Shown piece by piece: positions 23,209 through 31,412 of a stretch of DNA of 53,171 bases (position 1 is its first letter; each line of letters begins with the position of its first letter). A program made the translations under genes and the position numbers. Below the pieces are notes generated by a model. That model ran no database searches, was not told the DNA's origin, and was given only the letters and a program-made list of their open reading frames with translations. This DNA is from a virus, in IMG/VR virus record IMGVR_UViG_3300032308_000975, positions 1-53,171 of that record; one strand, given 5' to 3'.

Positions 23209-23234
23209 TTCACCGATGCGGGTTTTTTTGGCGA

Positions 23235-23669
23235 TTATTTGCCTTTTTGTTGTTCTAAAAGACGCTGCCTTAGTATGTTTGATCCGCCTACTCTGACGTT
23301 TATAATGCCATTATAATAGTCATCTGTTTCTAAAACCCTGCGTTCAAACTGCTCTCTTGCCTCTAAATATGACATTTCTGCCTTGCTTTTGCAGTAATAA
23401 AGTATTTCTCTGGTGAAGTTTTCTGGACCTAATGCTTGGACGTCTGCTTGTAGCCTATCGGAAGAACCCCAGTATTCGCGCCAATCGCTTTCTACTACAG
23501 ATCTTCTTTTAAGTTTTTTGCCTTTGAGTGGTGGTTTAGTACGTTTAAACTGTGCTAATTTTTTGCCTATGTACTTCTGTCCAGTTTTAAGATTCGTGAT
23601 GAGGTAAACAAAGCCAATGTAGCCTTCTGGTATTTCTTCTACGAGTTGATTTTGATACGTCCACAGCAC
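23235..23669 (-). CDS. GIY-YIG family endonuclease
   Basis: A 144-residue protein with a GIY-YIG-type core near the start: FVYLITNLKTGQKYIGKK (residues about 20-37, variant of GIY...YIG), a basic run KPPLKGKKLKRRS, then SDWREYWGSSDRLQADVQAL and a helix with the likely metal-binding Glu (SYLEAREQFERRVLETDDYY). Such nucleases cut DNA and, in T4-like phages, are often free-standing homing endonucleases (Seg type). The start is GTG at 23669, directly abutting the TGA of the upstream gene, so it is probably coupled. It is the last gene before the RNA candidate. A role in phage DNA processing rather than homing is also possible. Confidence 0.8.
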   Translation of the reverse strand: MLWTYQNQLVEEIPEGYIGFVYLITNLKTGQKYIGKKLAQFKRTKPPLKGKKLKRRSVVESDWREYWGSSDRLQADVQALGPENFTREILYYCKSKAEMSYLEAREQFERRVLETDDYYNGIINVRVGGSNILRQRLLEQQKGK

Positions 23670-23900
23670 TCATTTAGTTAGTTTTGGCGGACGTCCTACC
23701 ATGCCTTTTCTGGCTGCCTTGCGTTGCTCTCGCTTTTCCTGTATTTCTATTCGCCTAGTCGACGCTTCGTTGCGTATTTCTGAAAGCCAAAATCTTGCCT
23801 TGATGCCTGCTTCGTCAGAGCTTTTATACTCAAAACGATCTTGCCATTTGATGTATTCTTGTAATGCCTTGATTAATCGGTCGTGTGCTTCTGTTGCCAT
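23670..23900 (-). CDS. Small basic helical protein with AT-hook-like end
   Basis: A 76-residue protein, helical and rich in Arg, Lys and Glu, ending in RKGMVGRPPKLTK, where GRPPK resembles an AT-hook that binds the minor groove of DNA. The ATG shares a base with the gp46 stop (TAATG), and the GIY-YIG gene follows at once, so it belongs to the recombination operon. A DNA-binding helper is a reasonable guess, not shown. Confidence 0.65.
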   Translation of the reverse strand: MATEAHDRLIKALQEYIKWQDRFEYKSSDEAGIKARFWLSEIRNEASTRRIEIQEKREQRKAARKGMVGRPPKLTK

Positions 23901-25678
23901 TAAGTTATTATTTCAATGTCGTTGCTGTAGCTGGTAAATCCGTTTTCTTTAATCACTTTTAATACGTGATTAACCCTGCTGGTAAGATCATCTCTGTGGC
24001 TGATCAAGAAAACATTTTTATCTCGCTCTCTAGTCATCTTCTTTAACACTGCTATAGAGCTTTCAACGCCACTGGCGTCCATGCCCGAATCTACTAGCTC
24101 GTCGATAAACAGTAAGTTGATAGGACGATATAGGTTTTCCCACACGTCACGGAATGCCCAACTCAGTGATAATATCAGTCTATTACGTTCTCCACGACTC
24201 AGGTTATCAAAATCCAAGTCTTGACCTAGCTGTGTGATGATCACACTGAGGTCATTTTGGAATTCTACAATGTGCGGAAGTCCGATCTTGTCCAGATAAT
24301 AGGTCAGCCGCTGATTTAAGAAAGCTAGATTCTGATCGATGATCTTCTTGCGTACAAAACTGTCTTTGGAAGTCAAGAGTTTGTATAAAAATTCCTGATG
24401 ATCTTTAACACGAGTTAGATCGTTGATGCTGTCCCAGTCTACGATCTGTAGAGCAGTGTTTTTAAGTTCTTCGATCTGCTCATCATAGGGATTAGTTTCT
24501 GCTTCTTTGGCAGTGAGATCTTTGTTTAGGCTGTCTAGTGTGTTTTTATGATTTAATGCTTCTTCTAGACTGTCATAGATCACTGTAGGACATTCTGTGA
24601 TTTCACCTAATAAGACCAGCGCCTGCTCTAAGCTGATGAATTCTTCTTGATAATCTTTGATAGTTGTTTGGCTTTCAGCGATCTGTTTCTCTTTGGCAGC
24701 AATCATAGTTTCATGTTTGGCATCATGTAGATCCTGTCCACAGCTGTGACACTTGTGATCCTTCAATGAAACGATTTCTTTTTCTAGTTTTTCTAAGACT
24801 TTCTGTTCCTTGTCCATGGCCGCGGTTTGTTTAGCGATCATGCTGGTCAGCGTATCTCGCTCTTTTTTATTCTTAGTCCATTCTACTAAAGCACGTTGAT
24901 TGACGATTTCACGTTCGATGTCTATGGTACTGAGCACTTCTATATGTTTCTTAAGGTCTTCTACAGACTTAGTTTTGGTTTCTTGCCATAGTTTCAGCTT
25001 TCTTTCCAGTGCTTCGATGCTCTGTTGTATGCGATCGTTGGAAGCCTTGACTGTTTCGATCCTAGTATTTTCGGTTTGTATAGCGTCTTTGGTGACTTTG
25101 ATCTGTTCTTTCAGCGTTTCTGCTTTTTCAGATAGCTGTGTGATGCCCAGCAGTTGTTCTATGATGCTGCGTTGATCCGCAGACTTCATGCTCAAGAACG
25201 GTTCTGTGTAAGTGTTCAAGGCTACGAGATGCTTAAACATCTCGTGACTCATCTGTATACAGTCCTCAATAGCCTTTTGTGTTTCTCTGCTGTCTCCTTG
25301 ACTTTCATCGAGATCAGTTAGCTCTTGCTCCTGCCCGTTTATAGAGAATTTCAGCAGATTAGGCTTTCGGCCACGTTCAATATGATATTCTATGCCGTCT
25401 TTTTCAAAGGTCACAGTGACCAACATGCCTTTGCCGTTGATCTTATTGATCAAATTATCACGTTTGATATTAGTCAATGCTTGGCCGTAGATAGAATAGC
25501 TAAGGCCGTTGATAATAGTAGTCTTACCGGTACCGTTACGAGCACCGCTGTCATCACCACCCAGATCTAGGTTTTCACCTAAAACCAGCGTGAGCTGACC
25601 TTTGTCAAAGTCTATGGCCTGGGTTTGATTACCTACGCTCATGAAATTACGTACAGTTAGGTTCTTGATTTTTATCAT
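23900..25678 (-). CDS. 46: Recombination endonuclease subunit gp46 (Rad50-like ATPase)
   Basis: A 592-residue SMC/Rad50-type ATPase. The Walker A motif is GARNGTGKTT (residues 45-54), the zinc hook KCHSCG lies in the middle (about residue 310) between two long coiled coils, the signature motif is LSRGERNRLILSLSW (about 490), and the Walker B is LLFIDELVDSGMD (about 522-534), followed by VFLISHRDD. With gp47 it resects DNA ends for recombination-dependent replication and host DNA breakdown. Its ATG overlaps the gp47 stop as ATGA. Length is near T4 gp46 (560). Confidence 0.96.
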   Translation of the reverse strand: MIKIKNLTVRNFMSVGNQTQAIDFDKGQLTLVLGENLDLGGDDSGARNGTGKTTIINGLSYSIYGQALTNIKRDNLINKINGKGMLVTVTFEKDGIEYHIERGRKPNLLKFSINGQEQELTDLDESQGDSRETQKAIEDCIQMSHEMFKHLVALNTYTEPFLSMKSADQRSIIEQLLGITQLSEKAETLKEQIKVTKDAIQTENTRIETVKASNDRIQQSIEALERKLKLWQETKTKSVEDLKKHIEVLSTIDIEREIVNQRALVEWTKNKKERDTLTSMIAKQTAAMDKEQKVLEKLEKEIVSLKDHKCHSCGQDLHDAKHETMIAAKEKQIAESQTTIKDYQEEFISLEQALVLLGEITECPTVIYDSLEEALNHKNTLDSLNKDLTAKEAETNPYDEQIEELKNTALQIVDWDSINDLTRVKDHQEFLYKLLTSKDSFVRKKIIDQNLAFLNQRLTYYLDKIGLPHIVEFQNDLSVIITQLGQDLDFDNLSRGERNRLILSLSWAFRDVWENLYRPINLLFIDELVDSGMDASGVESSIAVLKKMTRERDKNVFLISHRDDLTSRVNHVLKVIKENGFTSYSNDIEIIT

Positions 25679-26685
25679 AGGTCTTTGTAAATGTCCAACA
25701 ACAGCTTTTTGTCATAGGTTTCGGAATCTATAGCACCGATCTGATTCATAACGATAGTGTCTACGCTTTCAAAATGTATATCCACGGGCACCGCTGTAGA
25801 TTCTACTTCTACTTTTTCTGGGATCAACATCAGTTCTCTTAAATTGTACTGAGGAATGAATTGTTCTTTGATGAAGTTAGCCTCTTCGAAACTGATGGGC
25901 AGATCTATGGTCACACGGCAGTGCATCTTTTCACGCAAAAGAGCGTCTGGTGTGTCTATGATCTGGCTTAGTTTGTAAGTCCTGTACACAGGCTGTCCGG
26001 GCCAAGTGCGATATTCGGGCGTACCACCCCACTCTAGGATCATCATACCTCGATCATCATCACCTGCATCTGCATAGTTGTGAGGAAATGCGTTACCGAT
26101 ATAGGTAATGTTTCTGCTGGTCTGACGCTTATGGAAGTGTCCTGAGAACACGTACTCTTGATTTACGAAATGTGTGCTCTGTAACTGCCCATGATCGGGC
26201 ATCTGCACCATGGCATTCATGTAGAAATTCGGCAGTTCTAAGTGACCGAAAATATAACGACTTTTGATCTTAGGCACAGTCTGCCATTCGTCGCCCACTA
26301 ACCACGGCATGATAGTTACTTCACCGTCAGTAAAAGGATCTTTGATAGGAATTACATTAGGAAACAGACGCATGAATTCTACAGAATTAATTTCACGTTT
26401 GTCTTTATAGAATAGATCGTGGTTTCCCAAGATGAAATAAACCTGAGTAAAGTTTTGGCTTAATCTTTCTAGGTTGCTTAGAGTGTAATTCATAGTGCTG
26501 ACGTCAGTGGTACTGCGATTATGATGCCAATCACCTAGGAATATAGCAGTTTCACAGCCTTCTGCTCGAGCAGTTTCGCAGAACCAAATAACAAACTCTT
26601 CGCAGTCGATGTTGTGCGTTCTGCTACCAGATTTCAAACCAAAATGTATATCAGTGAAACATGCGGCTTTTTTGAATAGACTCAT
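25675..26685 (-). CDS. 47: Recombination endonuclease subunit gp47 (Mre11-like nuclease)
   Basis: A 336-residue metallophosphoesterase with the phosphodiesterase motifs in order: FTDIHFG (Asp12, His14), IFLGDWHHN, YFILGNHD, IFGHLE and FSGHFHKR. These residues bind two metal ions in Mre11. It forms a nuclease-ATPase complex with gp46. The start MSLFKKAACFTDIHFG leaves the usual short strand before the first motif; there is no clear ribosome site, and a sigma-70-like promoter ends only about 8 bases upstream, so the mRNA may be leaderless or nearly so. Confidence 0.95.
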   Translation of the reverse strand: MSLFKKAACFTDIHFGLKSGSRTHNIDCEEFVIWFCETARAEGCETAIFLGDWHHNRSTTDVSTMNYTLSNLERLSQNFTQVYFILGNHDLFYKDKREINSVEFMRLFPNVIPIKDPFTDGEVTIMPWLVGDEWQTVPKIKSRYIFGHLELPNFYMNAMVQMPDHGQLQSTHFVNQEYVFSGHFHKRQTSRNITYIGNAFPHNYADAGDDDRGMMILEWGGTPEYRTWPGQPVYRTYKLSQIIDTPDALLREKMHCRVTIDLPISFEEANFIKEQFIPQYNLRELMLIPEKVEVESTAVPVDIHFESVDTIVMNQIGAIDSETYDKKLLLDIYKDL

Positions 26686-26693
26686 ATTTGAAT

Positions 26694-26722
26694 ATTGTAA
26701 ATTAATGTTGACAGCGTGTCAA
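26694..26722 (-). promoter_or_regulatory. Sigma-70-type promoter for gp47-gp46 with inverted repeat
   Basis: On the minus strand TTGACA (26722-26717) and TACAAT (26699-26694) are 17 bases apart, an almost perfect consensus. The -35 box is half of the inverted repeat TTGACACGCTGTCAA (26722-26708), a possible operator. The -35 box overlaps the gp55 stop codon. This would allow early expression of the recombination genes by host polymerase. Confidence 0.55.
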
Positions 26723-27573
26723 TCCCAATCGCTACCGCTTTCCGCTGGCGCGGCAGGACCGCCGTAGCTACCGCTACCGCTGCCGCTATTCTGACGAGTC
26801 CAACTTGGATTCATGCCGTTCATTTCCAGAATATCGTCTCTGATGTTTTGGTTACGCTTTTCGATATTGATGATCCGCACGAATGAATTAGTAACAGCGG
26901 CAGTGTAATAAGCAAAAGGATTATCAGATTTGCTCTCATCGAATTGTAGTCCTATCTGAGTTAATTGTAGAATAGCCTGTCCACGCATTTCGTCGTTATA
27001 GGTATAACCTCGAACGTTGCCTCGAGTGGCATAACGCTCACAGAGCTTTATAAACATGCGGGCTAGATTATCAGTCATCTGTCCATGATCTTTTGAAAAC
27101 TTTCCTGTTTTCATACCGCCAGTCCAGTGACTTTTGCCTACACAGACAAGATTGTCGTTCTTGTCGAACTTCCAATGCTGAAACGGAGGAAAATTTACCT
27201 TTTCATGACTGTCTGCGGTATTCTTAAGAGTCTTTTTACGACCAGGCGCTAAAGGAACATGTTCAAATGTCATGACACGGAAGACTACGTCTTGTTTGGC
27301 AATTTTTTTATAGTCGATTTCAAAGTCCTTTAGTGATGCTTTCTTGTCCGACTGTTGTGCTTGGGAATGTGCTAATTTACCCAATCTTGTAGCACGATTT
27401 CTTTTAGCTTCTGCTATGGTTCTTACATTGATTTTTTCTAAATTTGGAACGATTAAATCATAATCGCAGTAGTCTGCAGCAGTATAAGAGCAATATGTGT
27501 TTTTACTTAGATGTATTTCTCTTAATAGGTCCTTGTTTGTAAGGTATTTTATTTTAGGTTGTGGCGTGATCAT
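26719..27573 (-). CDS. 55: Late transcription sigma factor (gp55 family), enlarged
   Basis: The ends of the conserved part match T4 gp55: KIKYLTNKDLLREI at the start (T4 KYNYVNNKELLQAI) and MRGQAILQLTQIGLQFDESK, then NPFAYYTAAVTNSFVRIINI and EKRNQNIRDD at residues about 197-248. gp55 binds host RNA polymerase and recognises TATAAATA promoters. T4 gp55 has 185 residues; this one has 284, with about 135 residues inserted between the two parts (residues 25-160, basic and rich in His/Lys). The C-terminus is Gly/Ser-rich and ends in SDWD; the SLDFLYE-like tail that ties T4 gp55 to the sliding clamp is not visible. A good GAGGAG lies 11 bases upstream of the ATG. Confidence 0.88.
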   Translation of the reverse strand: MITPQPKIKYLTNKDLLREIHLSKNTYCSYTAADYCDYDLIVPNLEKINVRTIAEAKRNRATRLGKLAHSQAQQSDKKASLKDFEIDYKKIAKQDVVFRVMTFEHVPLAPGRKKTLKNTADSHEKVNFPPFQHWKFDKNDNLVCVGKSHWTGGMKTGKFSKDHGQMTDNLARMFIKLCERYATRGNVRGYTYNDEMRGQAILQLTQIGLQFDESKSDNPFAYYTAAVTNSFVRIINIEKRNQNIRDDILEMNGMNPSWTRQNSGSGSGSYGGPAAPAESGSDWD

Positions 27574-27621
27574 CTACGAAATTTCTCCTCAATTAGTAAT
27601 ATAATAGCATATTTTGTTAAT

Positions 27622-27630
27622 AATAAATAG
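27622..27630 (+). promoter_or_regulatory. Late promoter-like motif AATAAATAG
   Basis: Plus-strand AATAAATAG, one base from TATAAATA, 20 bases before the ATG at 27650 and just ahead of CGGAGG. It would drive the baseplate operon. Confidence 0.55.
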
Positions 27631-27649
27631 AGTATACGGAGGTTTTTGG

Positions 27650-28756
27650 ATGGCCTTATCTACCAATCCGCTGGCAAAATTAGTAAGTTCAGTGTCAGCA
27701 TCTATATCGTCTGCGACTAATGCCGCAGGCCCCGCAGCATCAGAAGGTTTTGCTTCTGCTAAAGCTGCCCTTGATTCAAAAGTCAGCCAACTAGGCGGCG
27801 GAATTTCCAGCGGTTTAAATGGATTTACATCCGGAGTATCCTCAGGCATACCTAATATAGGTACAGCGATGGGCGGTGTAGGCAATCCCATACAAAGTTT
27901 AGCTTCTAGAGCCTCAGGCGCTTTAGGTGGAGCAGCTGGTAGCCTAGGAGGTGTAGCCGGAGCAGTTAGTAATGTTAGTGCGCAGATAGGATCGACTTTA
28001 AGCAAATTAGGTCTAGGTCAAGGTGGGTTGGGCGCAGGTCTTATCAATGCCGCGGCAGGAATCTCTGGAGCGGCAGGACAAATTAATAATCTATTAAGTA
28101 TGTTTAGAGGAAAGAACTTACCCAGTGGAGCAGAATTATTTAGTCAGACGGGTGCGTTCGTTGAGATCAAACCGGGCAAGGGAGACGACTGGCGTGTAAG
28201 GCTTAATTGTAATTTTGGTTTGTTCGGAGGAGCATTTAATCGTCTTTCAGAAACAGGCGGAATGGTTTGGCCGTATCTGCCAAACATCACAGTTTCCACT
28301 AGAGCCAACTATAGCAATATAGAACCAGTTCATAACAATTATCCTTTCCAGGCTTACAAGAATAGTCAAGTTGAAGATATTCAAATATCTGGAGAGTTCA
28401 CAGTTGAAACAGAAATAGATGCCGAGTATTGGGTACAGGCAACAACTTTTTTGAAAACTGCTACAAAAATGTTTTTCGGTACCGGTGCCTACGCAGGTAA
28501 TCCACCGGTGATATGTAATCTATCGGGTTATGGTACTAGGATATTCCATAATGTTCCTGTAATTGTAAAATCCTTTAGTGTAGATTTGAAAGAAGATGTA
28601 AATTACATGAAATATAATGATGCTACTGGTTCTCCAACTTGGGTTCCGGTGTTGAGTACAATATCTGCTACTGTGTCTCCGATCTACAACAGAACAAGAT
28701 TACGTCAGTTCAGCTTAGAAGATTATGCTAAAGGCAATGCCGTAGGATTCATGTAA
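27650..28756 (+). CDS. 48: Baseplate tail tube cap/initiator (gp48/gp54-like)
   Basis: I place the start at ATG 27650 (MALSTNPLAKLVSSVSASIS), seven bases after CGGAGG; the frame is open 36 bases upstream but without a ribosome site. The protein has 368 residues. The first 140 are Gly/Ala/Ser-rich and flexible. The rest (VRLNCNFGLFGGAFNRL, NITVSTRANYSNIEPVHNNY, PFQAYKNSQVEDIQISGEFT, YWVQATTFLKTATKMFFGTG) resembles the tube-like fold of T4-type gp48/gp54, which join baseplate and tail tube. It heads the gene set gp48-gp53-hub-gp5-gp25-gp6. The choice between gp48 and gp54 rests on the usual order in marine T4-like phages. Confidence 0.75.
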   Translation: MALSTNPLAKLVSSVSASISSATNAAGPAASEGFASAKAALDSKVSQLGGGISSGLNGFTSGVSSGIPNIGTAMGGVGNPIQSLASRASGALGGAAGSLGGVAGAVSNVSAQIGSTLSKLGLGQGGLGAGLINAAAGISGAAGQINNLLSMFRGKNLPSGAELFSQTGAFVEIKPGKGDDWRVRLNCNFGLFGGAFNRLSETGGMVWPYLPNITVSTRANYSNIEPVHNNYPFQAYKNSQVEDIQISGEFTVETEIDAEYWVQATTFLKTATKMFFGTGAYAGNPPVICNLSGYGTRIFHNVPVIVKSFSVDLKEDVNYMKYNDATGSPTWVPVLSTISATVSPIYNRTRLRQFSLEDYAKGNAVGFM

Positions 28757-28757
28757 T

Positions 28758-29057
28758 ATGGCAGCCTACAAAAAATCTTCTCCTTATTATAATACATCTC
28801 AAAATGAGCTGTATCTTGAGCTATTAACTATACGCCCAGTTCCAGCTGAATCAGACGATTACAAATATGTGATCGAATCTCAATATAAACATAGACCCGA
28901 TTTATTAGCCTATGACTTGTATGGCAATGCTAACCTATGGTGGGTATTTGTTCAAAGGAATATGGAAGTGATCAAGGATCCTATCTACGATTTTGAACCA
29001 GGAGTAGTTATCTATTGTCCTAAGAAAACTAATCTAGAAAAATATCTAGGAGTCTAA
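28758..29057 (+). CDS. 53: Baseplate wedge protein (gp53-like, short)
   Basis: A 99-residue protein with the gp53 hallmark: YKHRPDLLAYDLYGNANLWW followed by VFVQRNMEVIKDPIYDFEPG, which is a LysM-like fold in T4. gp53 locks neighbouring baseplate wedges together. T4 gp53 has 196 residues, so only the conserved half is here. The ATG follows the stop of the upstream gene by one base and the next gene begins one base after its stop, so the three are tightly coupled. Confidence 0.88.
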   Translation: MAAYKKSSPYYNTSQNELYLELLTIRPVPAESDDYKYVIESQYKHRPDLLAYDLYGNANLWWVFVQRNMEVIKDPIYDFEPGVVIYCPKKTNLEKYLGV

Positions 29058-29058
29058 T

Positions 29059-31404
29059 GTGGCAAATCTATTAAGGGCATTAGGAGTAGCTGGCGCAGCC
29101 TACGGTATATCAAAGTTAGTAGAAAAGAAACCCGATGGATCTCCTATAGATTTTATCACGAGAACTCCTAATATTCCCCAAGGCTTAGCATCTGTAGCAA
29201 CAGGACTGGTCAATCCCGGTGCTGTTATTAACACGGGTGACATAGGCAAGATCGTTCAAGACCCTAATAAAAATTCTACATTGAGTAGTATTCTAAGCTT
29301 TGGAGCAGCAAAGCCGCCAGCAGGTGGTCCTCCGTACGAAAATGTTCTAGAACAGTTTGCTTCATATTCTCCTGTGTGGACATTGGCCTGTTTGACCCCT
29401 GAGCAATTTAATGATCCCAGTTCTTATAGAGGAAACCCCGGAGCTCTTAAAGAAATAGTTTTAGCCTCGGCGGGAAGATTTGATGCACAGAGAACTAGAA
29501 CAGAATTTGGAACACCAGAATATTTTATCGATAACATAGTTCTTAATTCTAAACTCAGTCCTGGACCGGGAACAGGTAATACAAACGTTATAGGCTTTAC
29601 ATTTGATGTTTACGAGCCGTATTCTCTAGGTCTGTTTATACAGAGTTTACAGAATGCTGCTATTAAATCAGGATACACAAATTATTTCAACGAGTGCCCA
29701 TTCTTATTCAAATTAGAATTTTTAGGATTCAAAGACAATGGTGCTATTTTTACAGGCACAGAGGCCTTGGCGAAATATTTCACTATCAAAATCACTAAAA
29801 TAGACTTTACTGTTAACGAAGGAGGCAGTAATTATAAAGTTGAAGCAGTGCCTCTTCATCATACAGGATTATCAGATGTGGTTAATAGATTACCCACTGA
29901 CGCTACTATAACCGGTGAAACAGTAAAAGAAATGTTGGTCAGCGGTCAGCGAAGTCTCTGTACAATGCTGAATAAAATACAGCTCGAATTAGTAGATAAA
30001 AAACAACAAGATTACCCCGATTTATTTGAAATCGTATTTCCTGTAGATTCTCATGACAATGTGGGATTAGGGGAAAGAGAAAATGTTGAATTGCTCAAAG
30101 CCACAGCCGATCCTAAAGCAGAAGTTAAACAACCACTGAGAGGACGACAGGGACAAGATAGTCAGGATTTCGGTGACGGAGAAATAGGCGCAGCTGATAT
30201 GGGATTCGGTCCAGAGGACGGCGGTAACTATCTATATCCTCTAGAAGGAGATGCCTCAGATCCAGCCACAGGTAGGATCGTGCGAGATCAAATGACCATC
30301 GATCCTAAACAACGTGCCTTTACTTTTAAACAAGATGACAAGATAACAGAAGTAATACAGCGAGTGGTAGTGGCATCAGAATACGGAGTTAAAGCAGTTA
30401 AACCCGAAAACTTAGATCCAGAAGGAAGAGCTTCGTGGTTTAGAATTGATGTACAAATGCAGTTCCTTGAATTTGATACCAAAAGAAATACTAGATCGAA
30501 AAAATATATTTTTAGGGTAGTGCCTTATAAAGTAAGGGGCGATATATTGAAAAATCCAACATCAACATCAGCCGGAGCCGCAAATCTTAAAAAGAAGATA
30601 GCCAAGCGATACAACTATCTGTATACAGGACAGAATAACGATTTATTAAAATTTGATCTAAGCTTTAACGGTATGTTTTTCACTGGACAATTACCTAGAT
30701 CGGCAAATGACAACGCTAATGTTGCTAATAAAGATACCAACAGTGCTGCGCCCACAGGAGAGCCTACAGCAGAAGTAAGAACAGGAGCCGCTCCTGCGGT
30801 AGCAGCATCGACTGCAGGTACACCTGCTGTGAAACCAGATCCAAGCATTGATGTTTCTTCTCCTTCGGGTGCTAAGAAAGTGGAGCAAATGGTAGCAGAT
30901 GCTTTCCAGAAAGCTTTTCAAAACTCCAGCAGCGATTTAGTTAATATAGAAATAGACATTCTAGGTGATCCTTTTTATATTTCAGACAGCGGTCTGTCAG
31001 CAAACTATGTTGCCGGAGAAGGTCCAGTAGATCAAATTAACTCCGATGGTTCTATGAACTGGGAGGGTGGAGAAGTTTACTGTGAAATTGTGTTTAGGAA
31101 TCCAGTAGAACCAAATCTTGGTGTTACCGGACAAGGCGGTCTATGGAATTTCCCTCAGGGAGCCGGAGTAAGTCCGTTTAGCGGCACCTACATGATACAC
31201 GAAGTAACTAATAAATTTTCAAGCGGATCGTTTCAGCAGTCTCTGAAATGCGTAAGACAACAAGGTCAACCAGAAGATACTCCAGGAGCATCCGTGGCCA
31301 AAGAACAACAGAGTCTATACGACACTAGCAAACCAGAACCAGAAAGAACTGCGCCAGCAGATGATCCGGTTACTGGCAATACATGGGACTATCCAGCGGC
31401 ATAA
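29059..31404 (+). CDS. Probable baseplate hub protein (781 aa, gp27-like position in hub)
   Basis: The start is GTG at 29059 with AGGAG 7 bases upstream; an ATG at 29057 is in another frame. An N-terminal hydrophobic helix (LLRALGVAGAAYGISKLVEK) is followed by a large beta-rich body: NVLEQFASYSPVWTLACLTP at about 94, FLFKLEFLGFKDNGAIFTGT at about 215, a disordered Ala/Pro stretch at about 555-595, and a final domain with LVNIEIDILGDPFYISDSG and FSGTYMIHEVTNKFSSG. The last domain is of the kind seen in hub proteins of contractile tails that bind the gp5 spike. gp5 follows 8 bases on. It may play the role of T4 gp27, but I cannot show homology by eye. Confidence 0.6.
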   Translation: MANLLRALGVAGAAYGISKLVEKKPDGSPIDFITRTPNIPQGLASVATGLVNPGAVINTGDIGKIVQDPNKNSTLSSILSFGAAKPPAGGPPYENVLEQFASYSPVWTLACLTPEQFNDPSSYRGNPGALKEIVLASAGRFDAQRTRTEFGTPEYFIDNIVLNSKLSPGPGTGNTNVIGFTFDVYEPYSLGLFIQSLQNAAIKSGYTNYFNECPFLFKLEFLGFKDNGAIFTGTEALAKYFTIKITKIDFTVNEGGSNYKVEAVPLHHTGLSDVVNRLPTDATITGETVKEMLVSGQRSLCTMLNKIQLELVDKKQQDYPDLFEIVFPVDSHDNVGLGERENVELLKATADPKAEVKQPLRGRQGQDSQDFGDGEIGAADMGFGPEDGGNYLYPLEGDASDPATGRIVRDQMTIDPKQRAFTFKQDDKITEVIQRVVVASEYGVKAVKPENLDPEGRASWFRIDVQMQFLEFDTKRNTRSKKYIFRVVPYKVRGDILKNPTSTSAGAANLKKKIAKRYNYLYTGQNNDLLKFDLSFNGMFFTGQLPRSANDNANVANKDTNSAAPTGEPTAEVRTGAAPAVAASTAGTPAVKPDPSIDVSSPSGAKKVEQMVADAFQKAFQNSSSDLVNIEIDILGDPFYISDSGLSANYVAGEGPVDQINSDGSMNWEGGEVYCEIVFRNPVEPNLGVTGQGGLWNFPQGAGVSPFSGTYMIHEVTNKFSSGSFQQSLKCVRQQGQPEDTPGASVAKEQQSLYDTSKPEPERTAPADDPVTGNTWDYPAA

Positions 31405-31412
31405 GGTAATAT

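Noticed and set aside
27589-28005. 138-codon minus-strand frame opposite the gp48-like gene
   Set aside because: It is a Pro/Ala-rich mirror of the Gly/Ala-rich N-terminus of gp48 with no start signals.
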